The translations under genes were made by a program, and so were the position numbers. The notes beneath the pieces were generated by a model. That model was not told the DNA's origin and did not search any database. It worked only from the letters and a program-made list of their open reading frames with translations. 64,000 bases of DNA from Phlebotomus papatasi. Its lineage: Eukaryota; Arthropoda; Insecta; Diptera; Psychodidae. Of this stretch, positions 25,647 to 36,960 are shown one piece after another; position 1 is the stretch's first letter; each line of letters opens with the position of its first letter. Location of the stretch: contig NC_077224.1 in assembly GCF_024763615.1 (NCBI RefSeq), positions 45,084,712 through 45,148,711 on the forward strand. The letters run 5' to 3'.

Positions 25647-25866
25647 TAGGGGAAAGCGCGCTACCTTCGGACGATTTATGCTTCGCACAAATATTTTTTT
25701 CAATGTGTTATAAGTGAATTTGGCGTATTATAATATTATATTTTAATAGCTAGTCCAATACCTCAAATTTCCGGAAAAATGCTATGTGTGAAATCCATAA
25801 GGAACATAGAGAAAAAATTGATTTGTCCGAAGCTTGAGTCGTCTGAAGGTAGCGCGCTTGCCCCTA
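25647..25866. mobile_element. TA-flanked MITE (TAGGGGAAAG family), member 2
   Basis: 220 bp with ends TAGGGGAAAGCGCGCTACCT and inverted TAGGGGCAAGCGCGCTACCT, then CTTC(G/A)GACGA. A close relative is at 32701-32866. Confidence 0.8.
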
Positions 25867-26194
25867 TTAAAATTTTACGCTCATCTTCTCATTATTTGGA
25901 TAATGGGGTTGTGAGTTAAAATGACAGATAAGCCTATTTCTCAAGTGTCTGACAGCTGTCATTTGGACATCGACAAGTCATTGGATATCGGACAGCTTAA
26001 TATCTTGGCAAAAGAAAATTAAAAACTAACTTATAAATCAGAACGTCAGAATTTAAATAGAATATATTTATTCATTAAAATTAAATGACTTGTTAAACAG
26101 TTCTGTTGAAAGAATCTACACATTATTGGGTCCAATTTTTGTCAAAAATTGAAATTGTTGTAAATTTGACATTTCCCAATACTGTGATACAGGC

Positions 26195-26400
26195 GGCTTT
26201 AGTTCAGTACCGATATCCTATTGAAATCAGTTCAGAATTGTCAAAAATTCTAAGACCTTTCCAAAATGCCTAAAATGACCCGATTCGATTAACAGATACA
26301 CTCCCTAGAGTCTTTTTAATCTCTGACCTTGAAAAACCGTTATTAGGAATGATTACGCGATATTTTCGGATACAGACGAAGTATCTAAAACATATCCAGA
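26195..26400. repeat. GCTCGAACTC repeat family, inverted fragment
   Basis: In reverse complement it carries AATCATTCCTAATAACGG, TTTCAAGGTCAGAGATTAAA and TTGGAAAGGTCTTAGAA, matching the middle of the copy at 22873-23373. Confidence 0.5.
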
Positions 26401-28824
26401 AATGAAAAAGAAATTTAAAACTTATTTTTCATTCATTTAAATTTAGTCTAAAATCTCTGACTCATCTTTTAGATCAGGAGAATTTTATGAAATTGAAATT
26501 TACATTCCTTTTTTCTTAAATGTTTTGCATAAGTCTATCTCACTCTGCTGCACTCTTCTTCTTCTTTTGAACATCGCGCCAAATTTAATCTATATGAAAT
26601 TTTACTGAACTAAAAGGTGTACCGGAGCCATTACAAGCAGGAATCTAAATCGGTGAAAAAACACCTTTGGTGATTTGGATAATTACTAATTATTATCCAA
26701 CTATCTCTTTAATTATAGAGCAGTCTCCTAATGAATTCTAAACAAAATGAAATATTTCGATTTTCTATAATAATGTTCATATAACAATCTAGTCCAGGTA
26801 GACTACAACTAAAATTAAAATGTAAAGTTAAAAAATAAAACACATCTTCCACAATAAATGAATATCTTGAATAGCACTACATCAATACAATGCTAAAAAA
26901 TACACTAAAATGGAAACACTTAGCATAAGTGGGCGTGGTTTCAAAGACGGACGTGACAGTATCATCCTATTTATCCATAATTGACAGAATTTATTCTTTA
27001 ATTAGCATTTTTTAATATATTATACAAGTTATGTTATAGTTTAATTGTCAAAAATGGTGCAGGAGTTTATTTAATTTTTAATAGAAAAATTAGGCCACGC
27101 CCATCATTTAATTTGTAGGAACGATTTTAATTCATGATATCTTTTATTAAAATTTAAAAAGCCGTATTACAACTTTTCTAAATGAGATTGAATATTAAAA
27201 AAATAATTTTGTTTAGAAATCAATGTAAAAATTTTTTTTAAACTTTTTTTTTAAATATTTTCAAGTAAAACATCGATAAATTAAAGTAATTAAGAGATAT
27301 ATCACTTAAATCAAGGACAACTACAAAAACAACAATACTTTCTTTCTTTTCTTTTCTTTTTAATCATTTTATACGCAATGAAATAATTAACAGATAGAAA
27401 TGCACTTAAACTTTCGATTCATACAAATTATTGCATTAAGTAACCGAAAATAATTTTTAATTTAACTGTTTATTTTTAAATAACGCTTAATGAAATTTTC
27501 ACGCACAATTTATTTCTACGTCTTACTTTGTAATTCCATATTATTTTCATGGAAACAAATTAGATTCTTAATAATCTCAACATTTTGCCACAAATAGACT
27601 GCAAATATCCTTAAAAGAAAAATCTGTATACAAAATATATACCATAATGTACCATTATATAGGAACATGAGTTATTAAATAAATAAATAAACATCAAATA
27701 AAATGTTGTTTGATAATAATTAATTGCCAACAAAATATCCAAACAGAAACTTCCCCTACACAAATTAATTTAAAAGTTAAATTTCTAACGAAAATGTCCC
27801 AATTTCACTAGAAAAACTCACCCTGAATTATACGATACAACAAATTATTAAATTTCATCCAAACTTTTAATAAAAAAAATGTCTGAAGTTTTGGATGGAG
27901 AAAAAATCCACTAGGATAATCTCATGAGGTATTTGGATGAAAAACATTCTCATATTAAATTGTCATCTCGAGAGTGGTACCATTATTAGCTATTAAAGCA
28001 GTGAATTCCATAAATTCATAATCCTCTAAATGCTGGTGCCTAGTTCCCTTTTCTGGGATGCTCTCATATTTTTCATAAAAATATTTCACTTTTCGTTCCC
28101 AAAAAAGGGGTTGTCTTGTTAACACTCGCAGACTTTCTCCCCTCAGTTATTTGGTTTTCGTGTATTTAACCCCAATAATCGTAACATTTCTCATTTTTTC
28201 CTTTACATAGAAAAACCCAGGGTATTAGAGTTGTGTATGCATTGGAAAAGGATAAAAAAGAGAGCCCTCACTTTCCAGTCTGGTTATGAAGTTACCACGC
28301 GGAAGGTTTAATTTAGTGGGCAGAGGAGCAAAAAAGGGTTGAAAAAATATTAACACATGTGGGCTGTTGAACTAGATATGAGAAAGGGTGGTTAATGTTT
28401 TTCCTCTTAACCATTTGATCCACTTCTTTGAGTCTTCTGCGCGCCTTTATTTTAAGTTGTTCAATAATTATTTGCTGGTTTTTCCTGATAGGAAATTAAA
28501 CCGTCAAGAAAGCTAAAACAGAATGTTTTCTCTCATTTTTTTCTCAACTTAATAAAAAAATATTTAATTTAATCTTTTAAACCAATATAATCCCTTGATT
28601 TTGTGTTATATGTACATATTTTTCGACTCTTCATCCCCTAAGGAGTCATATTTTGGTAGAATGTTGGAAATAGGAAGATTCGAATTTTTTTTTGACATCA
28701 TGCTGTTTAGCCGTCTGTCTGTCCGTCGGTCCGTCCGCCCGTTACCAAGGCTAAATACCAAACGGTAAAAGATAGAGACTTGGGACGCTTGGGACCTTTG
28801 GGTGATCTTCCCATATATCGACCA

Positions 28825-29081
28825 TACACTGAGAGAAATCCGAAAAAGTTAAAATAACATTCCGGAAATGTTAATTTTACCCTACAGTATCGATCCAAAA
28901 TCGGTGTAAATATTACCCTTTTTAGGTGTATTAGGGGTTAAAGGTACCCTTATTCATGTTAATTTTACCCTTAAAAAGGCGTAAAAGTAACATTAAAAAT
29001 GTTGATATATTTTTACACCTAAAAAGTGTTAAATTTCTGAGGAAAAAATGTTAATCGCACCCTCTTTTTTTCCTCACTGTA
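28825..29081. mobile_element. 257-bp MITE (TACACTGAGAG ends), copy 1
   Basis: Starts TACACTGAGAGAAATCCGAA and ends CTCACTGTA. Inside, AACATT, TTAATTTTACCC and GGTGTAAA words recur. The reverse-complement copy is at 31871-32127. Confidence 0.8.
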
Positions 29082-29186
29082 GGACCATTAACATGCCTCT
29101 CTTTTCCTCCACCCTTGTGCTTCCCATCCAAAACCATGTTTTTTCAGATGATACGAAAACATGATGCGATTTTTTTTCATTTTTAA

Positions 29187-29420
29187 CTGCTCGAACTCCA
29201 AGAGAGAGCAGTTTTATTGGATATGTTTTAGTAGTTGTCCCGTTAAATCATTCCTAATAACAGTTTTTAAGGTTAAAGATTAAAATAGCCATTAGACCAG
29301 TTCGTTTCAACCAGGTTTTCGAATTTTTGAGAAATTTATGACAATTCCTATCGGTAATGATACGGTAATGCACCGGTTATGAACCGATGCGTACTTTTTG
29401 GCCAAAAATTGATACTATCA
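29187..29420. repeat. GCTCGAACTC repeat family, 5' part of a split copy
   Basis: Starts GCTCGAACTCCAAGAGAGAG and continues AATCATTCCTAATAACAG. The matching end (GAGTTCGAGCAATTTGCAAA) is found at about 30430, so the RT fragment and a MITE may have inserted into this copy. Confidence 0.5.
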
Positions 29421-29423
29421 CTC

Positions 29424-29750
29424 TTAAATCAAGCTCTTCTCAAAACCCACCCTCACGCACTGCTGCCTTCGGGAGAGATAAGAGCAAAACCATTTACTCG
29501 CCAGGCCCCGTACACCAAAAGCATTCAACTTTCTCATAAGAAACCTATGGTCTACCGTATCAAATGCCTTACAAATGTCAAGAAAAAACTCTGCCACATT
29601 CATCCCTCCATGAAGAACACTGGACATTCTTTTTGTTGTCCGGACTTTTGTTGTCCAGATTCCGAATGTGTATGATGACAGATCCCTTCTTGAGCAGAAG
29701 CACCTGGGGTGCAAGTCCTTCAAGATTTTGAGCATCAAGAAACTCGTCAC
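29424..29750 (-). pseudogene. non-LTR retrotransposon reverse-transcriptase fragment
   Basis: The minus-strand frame contains FLDICKAFDTVDHRFLMRKL followed by GVRGLASKWFCSYLSRRQQC. These match the conserved RT palm block F-LD--KAFDTVDH and the downstream G--G----WF-SYL-R block of Jockey/CR1/RTE-type non-LTR elements. Upstream RT sequence (LLLKKGS) continues in another frame, so it is decayed. There is no YADD catalytic block, endonuclease or 3' end here. It is a short dead fragment inserted in a repeat of the GCTCGAACTC family, ending against a MITE. Confidence 0.8.
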
Positions 29751-29976
29751 TGGGGAAAATTGCCCATGCTTTGCACGATTCCAAGCTTCATAATGACTAA
29801 ATTTTTCCTATGTTTCTGAATGAATGTCACTCCGCAATATATTTTAAAAACAGGATACTTCCCCTACTTTTTAAAATATTGGTGCGATGAGTCACATTTA
29901 TTGAAAAACATAAGAAAAATTGAGTCATTATGAAGCTTTGGACTGCGACCATGCATAGCATGGGCACTTTCCCCTA
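29751..29976. mobile_element. palindromic MITE (GCCCATGC family)
   Basis: Long imperfect inverted arms: GGGGAAAATTGCCCATGC on the left against GGGGAAAGTGCCCATGC on the right, both continuing AAGCTTCATAATGACT. A half copy is at 7950-8130. Confidence 0.7.
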
Positions 29977-31870
29977 TATTTCATTCAGACTTGGTCATCC
30001 TCATTAACGATCCTGTTGATGGTTCTGTAGCTTCGTCCTTCGTCGGGTAGTCGATCGTTAATCTTTTGGTTAGCTTCTTGCCAAGCATTTCGACGTAGAC
30101 ACAGAATGGCACAATCGTCTGGCAAGATGCGACATTTATTCGCTCCAAACACCTTCAGAATGAGATTATTTATTGTGATCACACAACTTTTAAGGCATGA
30201 AGTCGCAACTCATTATTTGTGCGATTGAAATACTCTGAACGAAAACTTACGTTTTGTACACATTGTATTTACTTACACTATGACGACCATTTCTTCAATG
30301 GACAAGCATCCCTGTAGTGTCTATAATTTCCTATAGGTCTTGTCCTCTGAAGTCTAATATCTAATTAAAAAATCTAAGTTTTACGTAGTGCTCCAGTTTC
30401 CCTTATAGTAACTAAGTTACGAGTTCGAGCAATTTGCAAAGCCTGAGACGCTCTGTCACACATGTAAGCCCCTAGCAGAAATTACCTTATAAACCAACCT
30501 GATATTGCTTCCACAAAATTACCATGTCTTTTGGGTTCTACAAAACTCCGCGTTGGTCAAAGATAAAACTGCGGAATTCATTTGTCCCAGTTTTTTCTGT
30601 TAATAAGGGATTCTGTAAGTGACTCATAACAAAATAACCTTTCAATTATTGAAAAATTTTATCGAACCAAATGACAACATAATCCGATCTTATTATATGT
30701 CAACCTTAACTTTGTTAAATTAAGCCTGGATAATCCAGTAAAAACCGGCAACTCATTGTGGAACCACCTGATATTAAAAATTGTCTCTTATTAAGAATTT
30801 CAGTTGGAAAGGGTTTTTTTTTACTGGGTTTATTGGATATCAGGAAGTGTGCCGCAGAGAAGAAGTGAAAAGGAGAGAAGAGAATTAATTTTCTTATTGT
30901 CTCTACAACTGCAACCCCAATTCAATAAAATTGTCTTGAAATTCGACCCTTTCAGCTGCTGCTCTTTTTTTTTAGTCCCATTGAGAACCATCATCTTTTG
31001 CATTCTCCAGCTCATTCTTCTATCTTGTCCCCCAGAGATGAAAAGGAACTGGGTGAAATCTTGAGAATGTGGCATGTATTATATGAAAATGGTGTTTATT
31101 CCATGGAGGACACAATGGTTGAACGTGTGCAGAGAGAATAATCAAAACATTCTTCAAAGTGGAGAAAAATACACCGGAAGCGAGGTTGCCAGGTGTTCGT
31201 GTCCAAACACACCGATGGCATCAGGAGACATTCACCCAACTATTTTGCTCTTGGCCTCTTTTGCAGCCCCTCTAGCAGTCGTCTTTATGGTAATGGGATC
31301 CCTTAAGAAAGATTTTTACCACATTGAAATTCGCATTAGATGCCACTGAAAATCTGATTCACGAAGACATAGAATTGGAGGTGGACTAGTTGATGGAATA
31401 GGAAAGGAAACAGGAAATTATGCTAAAATTGGGGTACGACTCTTTTTCTAGTCGGAACAAAAATAGAAAGAGCTTTTTCAAGAGACGAATTCATCACAAA
31501 ACAGATTGACTATTTTAGCATACGAAAGGATTTTATACAGGAGAGCAAAATTAAAAAAAAGACAAAGGACAATTCCAGAATTGATCGAACTCTTTAATTA
31601 GAAATTATTGTCAATTTAAACCAATTGATAGATCAACTAAAAATCACGTTCGAATTAGCACTGAAGCAATACAATTCCATTCAATTCTCTATTAAAAATT
31701 CGAATGACTGCTTCAATTTTGATGGGTGACCGGCTAAAAGTAAGTTCATACTTACAAATTAAAGATTTTTAAACCTGACAAACCCTAATTGAGAATAAAT
31801 ATTTTAGATGTCTTTAACCTTGAATAATAGTTAGAACGGACAGTGATTATTGAAGTACATGAACAAAACA

Positions 31871-32127
31871 TACACTGAGAAAAAAACGGGGGTGCTATTA
31901 ACTTTTTTTCCTCATAGCTTTAACACTTTTTAGGTGTAAAAATATATCAACATTTTTTAATGTTAATTTTACACCATTTTAAGGGTAAAATTAACATAAA
32001 AAAGGGTAAATTTAACCCCTAATACTCCTAAAAAGCATAATATTTACACCGATTTCGGATCAATACTGCAGGGTAAAATAAACATTTCCGGAATGTTATT
32101 TAACTTTTTCGGATTTCTCTCAGTGTA
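31871..32127. mobile_element. 257-bp MITE (TACACTGAGAG ends), copy 2, inverted
   Basis: Reverse complement of the element at 28825-29081 over its full length, with TA at both borders. The two copies lie 2.8 kb apart in opposite orientation in the same intron and could pair in a transcript. Confidence 0.8.
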
Positions 32128-32700
32128 CCCCTAAATCGTTAACATGGGAAGTGAATAAAACGCGCCTTAAAGTTTTCGATGTACAGCTAAGAGCTGTAAG
32201 TCTGCTCGGAGCCCTTTTGCTTTCGTCTCTGTATCTTTAAAAATACTTCGAATTGGTTTCTGAAATTTTCAATTCATATTGATTTAAGCAATAATAAAAA
32301 TCGATTATTTATCTTGTATTTCACGCTCGCCAGAAAATTTCTAGGACTCAAAGAGGATTCAAACTTAAAATAATTCAATTAGGGAAACTTATTCATGTAA
32401 TTATGTTTCTGAACCTTATTAATTTAATTTTTAAATTTATAAAAAAAAATATAATAAAACATTTCAATCCAGAATAGTTTCAATTTTCCTATATAATACT
32501 TAATACTAACAAAAAGTATTGGAATTTGACTTAATTTTGTACGTAGACTACACAGATAGGTTTTTTTTCTACTAGGCCAATTTTAAATTTGTTAATAAAA
32601 ACTTAGCTTTAATTCATCACAAAGGGATTTCGAAATTTTATTAATTTTCATTAACTGTAATTGAACGAAATGATATTGTAAAGATTGTACGACTTGCATG

Positions 32701-32866
32701 TAGGGGAAACCGCGCTACCTTCAAACGACTCAAGCTTCGGACAACTCAATTGTTTTTCTATATTCTCGATGGATTTCACCCATAACTCTTTTCTGGAACT
32801 CGGAGGCATTGTAAAGAATGAATTTTTCGAAGTTTGAGTTGTCCGAAGGTAGCGGGCTTACCTTTA
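32701..32866. mobile_element. TA-flanked MITE (TAGGGGAAAG family), member 3
   Basis: 166 bp; left end TAGGGGAAACCGCGCTACCT, right end inverted TAAAGGTAAGCCCGCTACCT. Internal AGCTTCGGACAACTCAA is shared with member 2. Shorter through an internal loss. Confidence 0.75.
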
Positions 32867-33485
32867 TCCATTTGTTTTTCGTTTTACTTGATGTAAGTTT
32901 GTATATTATCAAGAGTTTAAGAAGAATTTTTGGTAAAGCTGTATTAATTCTTGATGTAAACGGATCTTTTTGATAATTTTGAAATCTACGCCCTGAAGAG
33001 TTTATCACAACAATTTTTTTTTGATAAATCTGATTTTAATATTTTAACATACATATTTAATTTAACAGCAAACTTAACAAAGAATGATCCCAATAACGTT
33101 TTAAAGTTCTATGCGGTTTTTAAAAATTTATTTTCAAATTATTAAAAGCTTATTTTACACATTTTTTCACATTTATAAGTCCTGAACAATGAAAAAACCT
33201 TAACGATTCTGTATATGTATACAAAGAACTATAGTAAGGTGGGGTAACTGGATCGTTTTCCGTAGAGTGCTACTTAAACGCTTTTTTTTGGACTGATGAA
33301 ATTCTTTTTCACTTCTTCTAAATCCATAGAATTATTCACTGTTTCATTCAGAAACATAATATAAAAAAATTATCAAAAATATTAAAGAAAATTTATAAAA
33401 TAATAATACTGAAATAAGTCAGCATGCACTAACTGGGTCGTGTTTTCGCTAATTCACTTTTAATTAAACCTTTGGATTTAAATTA

Positions 33486-33697
33486 CTTTTTTTCACGAGT
33501 AGGGGGATAATAACCTCTCCCCGTAAAAAAATTGTTACGAAAACTCGCAAGGAGCGTCCAATAGGATGGGAACTTTTCGACAACAACCTCTGCTACCTTT
33601 CTGGAGCGGGCTGATGGAGAGTCGCCGAGACTAGGGGAGGTAACGCGAGAGACCTTTTCCCTCAATGGGACACAGCGCTACCTAAGTAAGTAAGTAA
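33486..33697. repeat. possible 3' end of a retroelement with a (TAAG)n tail
   Basis: A locally GC-richer block (GGAGCGTCC, GGAGCGGGCTGATGGAGAG) ends CGCTACCTAAGTAAGTAAGTAAG (quoted in part from GCTACC). Tetranucleotide tails are common at 3' ends of insect non-LTR elements. No coding part is identified. Confidence 0.3.
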
Positions 33698-34895
33698 GAG
33701 CCAGTTCCATTTAAAAATAGAAGAAAAATATGGCCTATTTTGAAGATACCCCAATTCAAAGGCGCACTACTTCCCCCAATTGTTTTTTCGTGGTACTCCT
33801 ATCCCACGTTAACTACAAATGTTTGCAAAAACAGTCGTTTAAATATTCATCAAATCTGAGTTAATTTTGTCAAGCATTCAATAGCTTTCTAAACCATTGC
33901 AAACAATAACCTAAAATACAAAGCAAAAGTTAGAAGTTTATAATAATTTGATGTGAAAATTTCAAAGCTATATAGAAACTCCATATTAATTTGCAAATAT
34001 GAATAATGCAATTTATGAATGTTTCGTTGCTTAAACTCATCTAAAATTCTATCAGCTACCACGTATTCAGTTTTATCAGCTAACACATATTCTATCTGTG
34101 GGAAATCTATAAATTTTCCCATGGAAGTGCACTTTTCCTTCAGTAAAGACTCTTCACGCCATTCACACAAAATGGCAAAGATGCAATTTCCCAAAAATTT
34201 CTATGAGGATTTTACATTTCCCCTACTCAAATAAATCTGTCAATGGATCAACTTTGTTTGTATATTCCAGAGGATGAAAAGTTCCCTCAACCAAACACCT
34301 ATTTTTCCACCCGAACCACCTTTCTATGACAGAACTTTTCCACCAATGCCTTTTTGGTGTGAAAGGAAACTTCACACGTCTTAAATTTAATTTTAATAAA
34401 TTTCTCATTTGAATGGTTGTTGCGGCAAAAGTGGAATGGTGGGTGGCAGGCAAATATTGTGGATGATGAAAGATACTGAGAGAGTTCTTCGACTTTTAGT
34501 GTCGTCTGAGAAGAAGTCAAATGGATTGAAAGGCAAGCAGAAAAGACACAGAGTAGCGTAATTAATGGTAAGACATCATGGATGATGGGTAAAAAACACA
34601 TTGTGAAAAATTGGAGGGAAAAATGTGTAGCCTGAAAAAGACAAAAACAGGAAAAACATGCAGATGCTTTCAATTTTGTCATTATCATCCAATGTCTTCT
34701 TTATCTGGAGGGCTTATTGAGAGAGTCACAGATATTGCAGTTGATAAAGAAGAGAGTCGCAGTAAGGAAAGAGATATAACAACTATTTAAGTATGCAATT
34801 TATGATCATAGGCTCACTTCACACATGGGGTGCATAAGCATGATCAGAAAGTAAAACAAGAAAGACAGATCAACTGATCGACGCCGATCAGTCTC

Positions 34896-34924
34896 CATGA
34901 TCGGCTACTCGACAGCCGATCATG
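34896..34924. repeat. perfect 11-bp inverted repeat, 7-base loop
   Basis: CATGATCGGCT and AGCCGATCATG around ACTCGAC. Neighbouring GATCGACGCCGATCAG extends the dyad pattern. Function unknown. Confidence 0.5.
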
Positions 34925-35020
34925 GCGAAATCTTGATATAGAAATGATTTTTAACTGAAAGCATAAAAATTAAATCTTCGTGTAAGAGAGTTGATTTGGA
35001 GTGGTGACGAAAAGACAAAC

Positions 35021-35681
35021 TACACAGAAAAAATGTCGTAATATAGTTTATAAAAGAACAAAAAATACTCGTAAAGTAATCATATTTTACGAAAAATGTT
35101 TGGATAAAAAATATAAACTTTTACGAACTTTTTAGTAAGTTATACGATTTACGAGCATTTCGTAAATCCCCAGTAGAAGTTTACACATATTAACGAACAA
35201 TTTTACGAAATTATTTACTTGTTATACACAGGAAAAATTATTTCGTAAAATTGTTCGTAAATGCTTGTAAACTCCTATACTAGGGACATACGAAATGCTC
35301 GTAAAGCGTATAACCCCCAAAAAATTTCGTAAAAGTTTGTAATTTTTCATTAATTTTTTTTTTCGTAACATGATCACTTGACACAATTTTTTTGTTCTCT
35401 TACAAATATTTGTTCGTAAATTTTTGTTTGTCCGGGAACAATTTACGAACAAATGACAAAAATTTACGAAAATTTTTTGTGTGTTTACGAACATTTACAG
35501 AAAATGTTTGTAAAAGAACAAAAAATGCTAGTCAAGTGATCAACTTACAATCTTTATGAAAAAGTACAAACTTTTACGAACATGTTTGTGTATTATACCA
35601 TTAACAAGCATTTCTTAATTACCCAGTAGAAATTTACAAATATTAACGAACAATCTTACGAAATATATTTCTTTTTGTGTA
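35021..35681. mobile_element. foldback element built of three TTTACGAA-rich units
   Basis: TA-bounded ends TACACAGAAAAA and TTTTTGTGTA (inverted). Three ~200-bp modules follow in direct, inverted and direct order (about 35021-35230, 35225-35482, 35480-35681). Each contains TTACGAA/TTCGTAA words, CAGTAGAA and ACAAAAAATGCT. A 90-codon minus-strand frame here is an artefact of the repeats. Confidence 0.7.
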
Positions 35682-36960
35682 GGGGATACCGGGAATGTTT
35701 GGGACAGGGGTAGCGTGGGACGAGACAATTTTTTCATTTATTATTAAAATAAATTGGATTTAACCACTACACAGTCGTAGGCAACAATAAGATGTATCTT
35801 GACTAAAAGAATGGATATCCTCAGTTCTATTGCCTCAATTATATGAACATTTTTTCAAAAATTGATAAAAATTGTTTGCATTTTGCATTTTATATCAGGT
35901 ATATATAATATAATCAAAAGTTTTCTATCTCATTAGCTAACAGTACAATCTAGGAACATGTTTTTATAAAAGTTTCGGAGATTATACACTCTCGTTTTTT
36001 ACTTACAGTTTTTAACTACCAAAACTACACGCGGGAATGTTTGGGACACCTGAAAGGGGATGAATGAAACGTCGATTTTTGACAAGATTGTAAGTTGCGA
36101 GCAAATTATTACTGTCAAAATGCCAAGTTCTACTGGAAATCTCCCTCTTATGCAAACTTTATCAGTTGTGCAGTTGTCTCCAACTACAGAGACAATTAAA
36201 CCATCACTGTCTTGAGAACTAATAATTTCTTCTCCTGAGGATATTCACCTTTGCCCAATCCCGTTAAAAATAATTTTCTGGAAAATTTCTCGAGCAATAT
36301 CCTCTACAATTCTCACAAGTTTTTTACAAAAGGCAAGGTGAGAGCTTATTCAGAAAAATAAGGAAAAACAACTACCACGCTGTTGTCGTAAAATCAAACA
36401 GGAATCCGCCAATGAGTTCAAAACTAAAAATATCTAGAGAATCTCCACGCCTGAGGAATTTGATTGATGATAATTCTAATATTAAGAATAAAAAAGCAAA
36501 GAGAGCTAGGATTGGTAAATAAGAAGAAAATATATTAAATAACTGATTGACGAAAAATGACTCTACTGTACAAATAAGATTAATATTGATTTCTAAGTAT
36601 GAAATAAAAGATTAAATATATCTATTTCTGTTAGAAATATTTTTAATACAGCATTTAAAATTAATTAATATGCTCCAATAATGCAAATTATGCGAGAAAA
36701 AATGCATCCCAAACATCCCCTTTTTTGTTCCACACTGCCCCAAATCGGGGAGGTTTTTGACAAAGTCTCAAGTTAAATGTTTTATGTTCTCCAAGAAAAT
36801 TCAGTTGTTTTCCAAGTTCTATCGCATACTTTTATATAGTCAATACCCATATAAGTATCCTATAGACCACATAAAATTGTAATACATTATCGTGATTTTT
36901 TGGAATACTGCCTCAAAGTCAAAACATGAAAAAGTGTCCCAACCTCCCCGGTCTCCCCTA
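35680..36960. mobile_element. 1.28-kb TA-flanked DNA transposon remnant
   Basis: Ends TAGGGGATACCGGGAATGTT and inverted TAGGGGAGACCGGGGAGGTT, each followed by TGGGACA, with TA at both borders (Tc1/mariner-pogo type). The GGGAATGTTTGGGACA word recurs internally near 36040. It carries the decayed ORF at 36060-36522. Confidence 0.7.
36060..36522 (+). pseudogene. decayed transposon ORF, possibly pogo-like transposase C-terminus
   Basis: An ATG at 36060 opens a frame with protein-like composition that is interrupted by TGA at 36213-36215. The same frame continues (SSPEDIHLCPIPLK, then FWKISRAISSTILTSF) to a T-run near 36321. There a one-base shift moves the coding-like frame, which then ends in a basic stretch (NKKAKRARIGK) and stops at 36520-36522. 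The SPEDI--PIP motif and basic tail resemble the C-terminal linker of pogo/Tigger transposases, and the TA-flanked host element agrees. The catalytic DDE core is absent, so the assignment is tentative. The defects show it is not functional. Confidence 0.4.

Noticed and set aside
34299..34688. 129-codon minus-strand frame
   Set aside because: Low-complexity Phe/Cys/Leu/Ser composition typical of AT-rich intron; no homology recognised.
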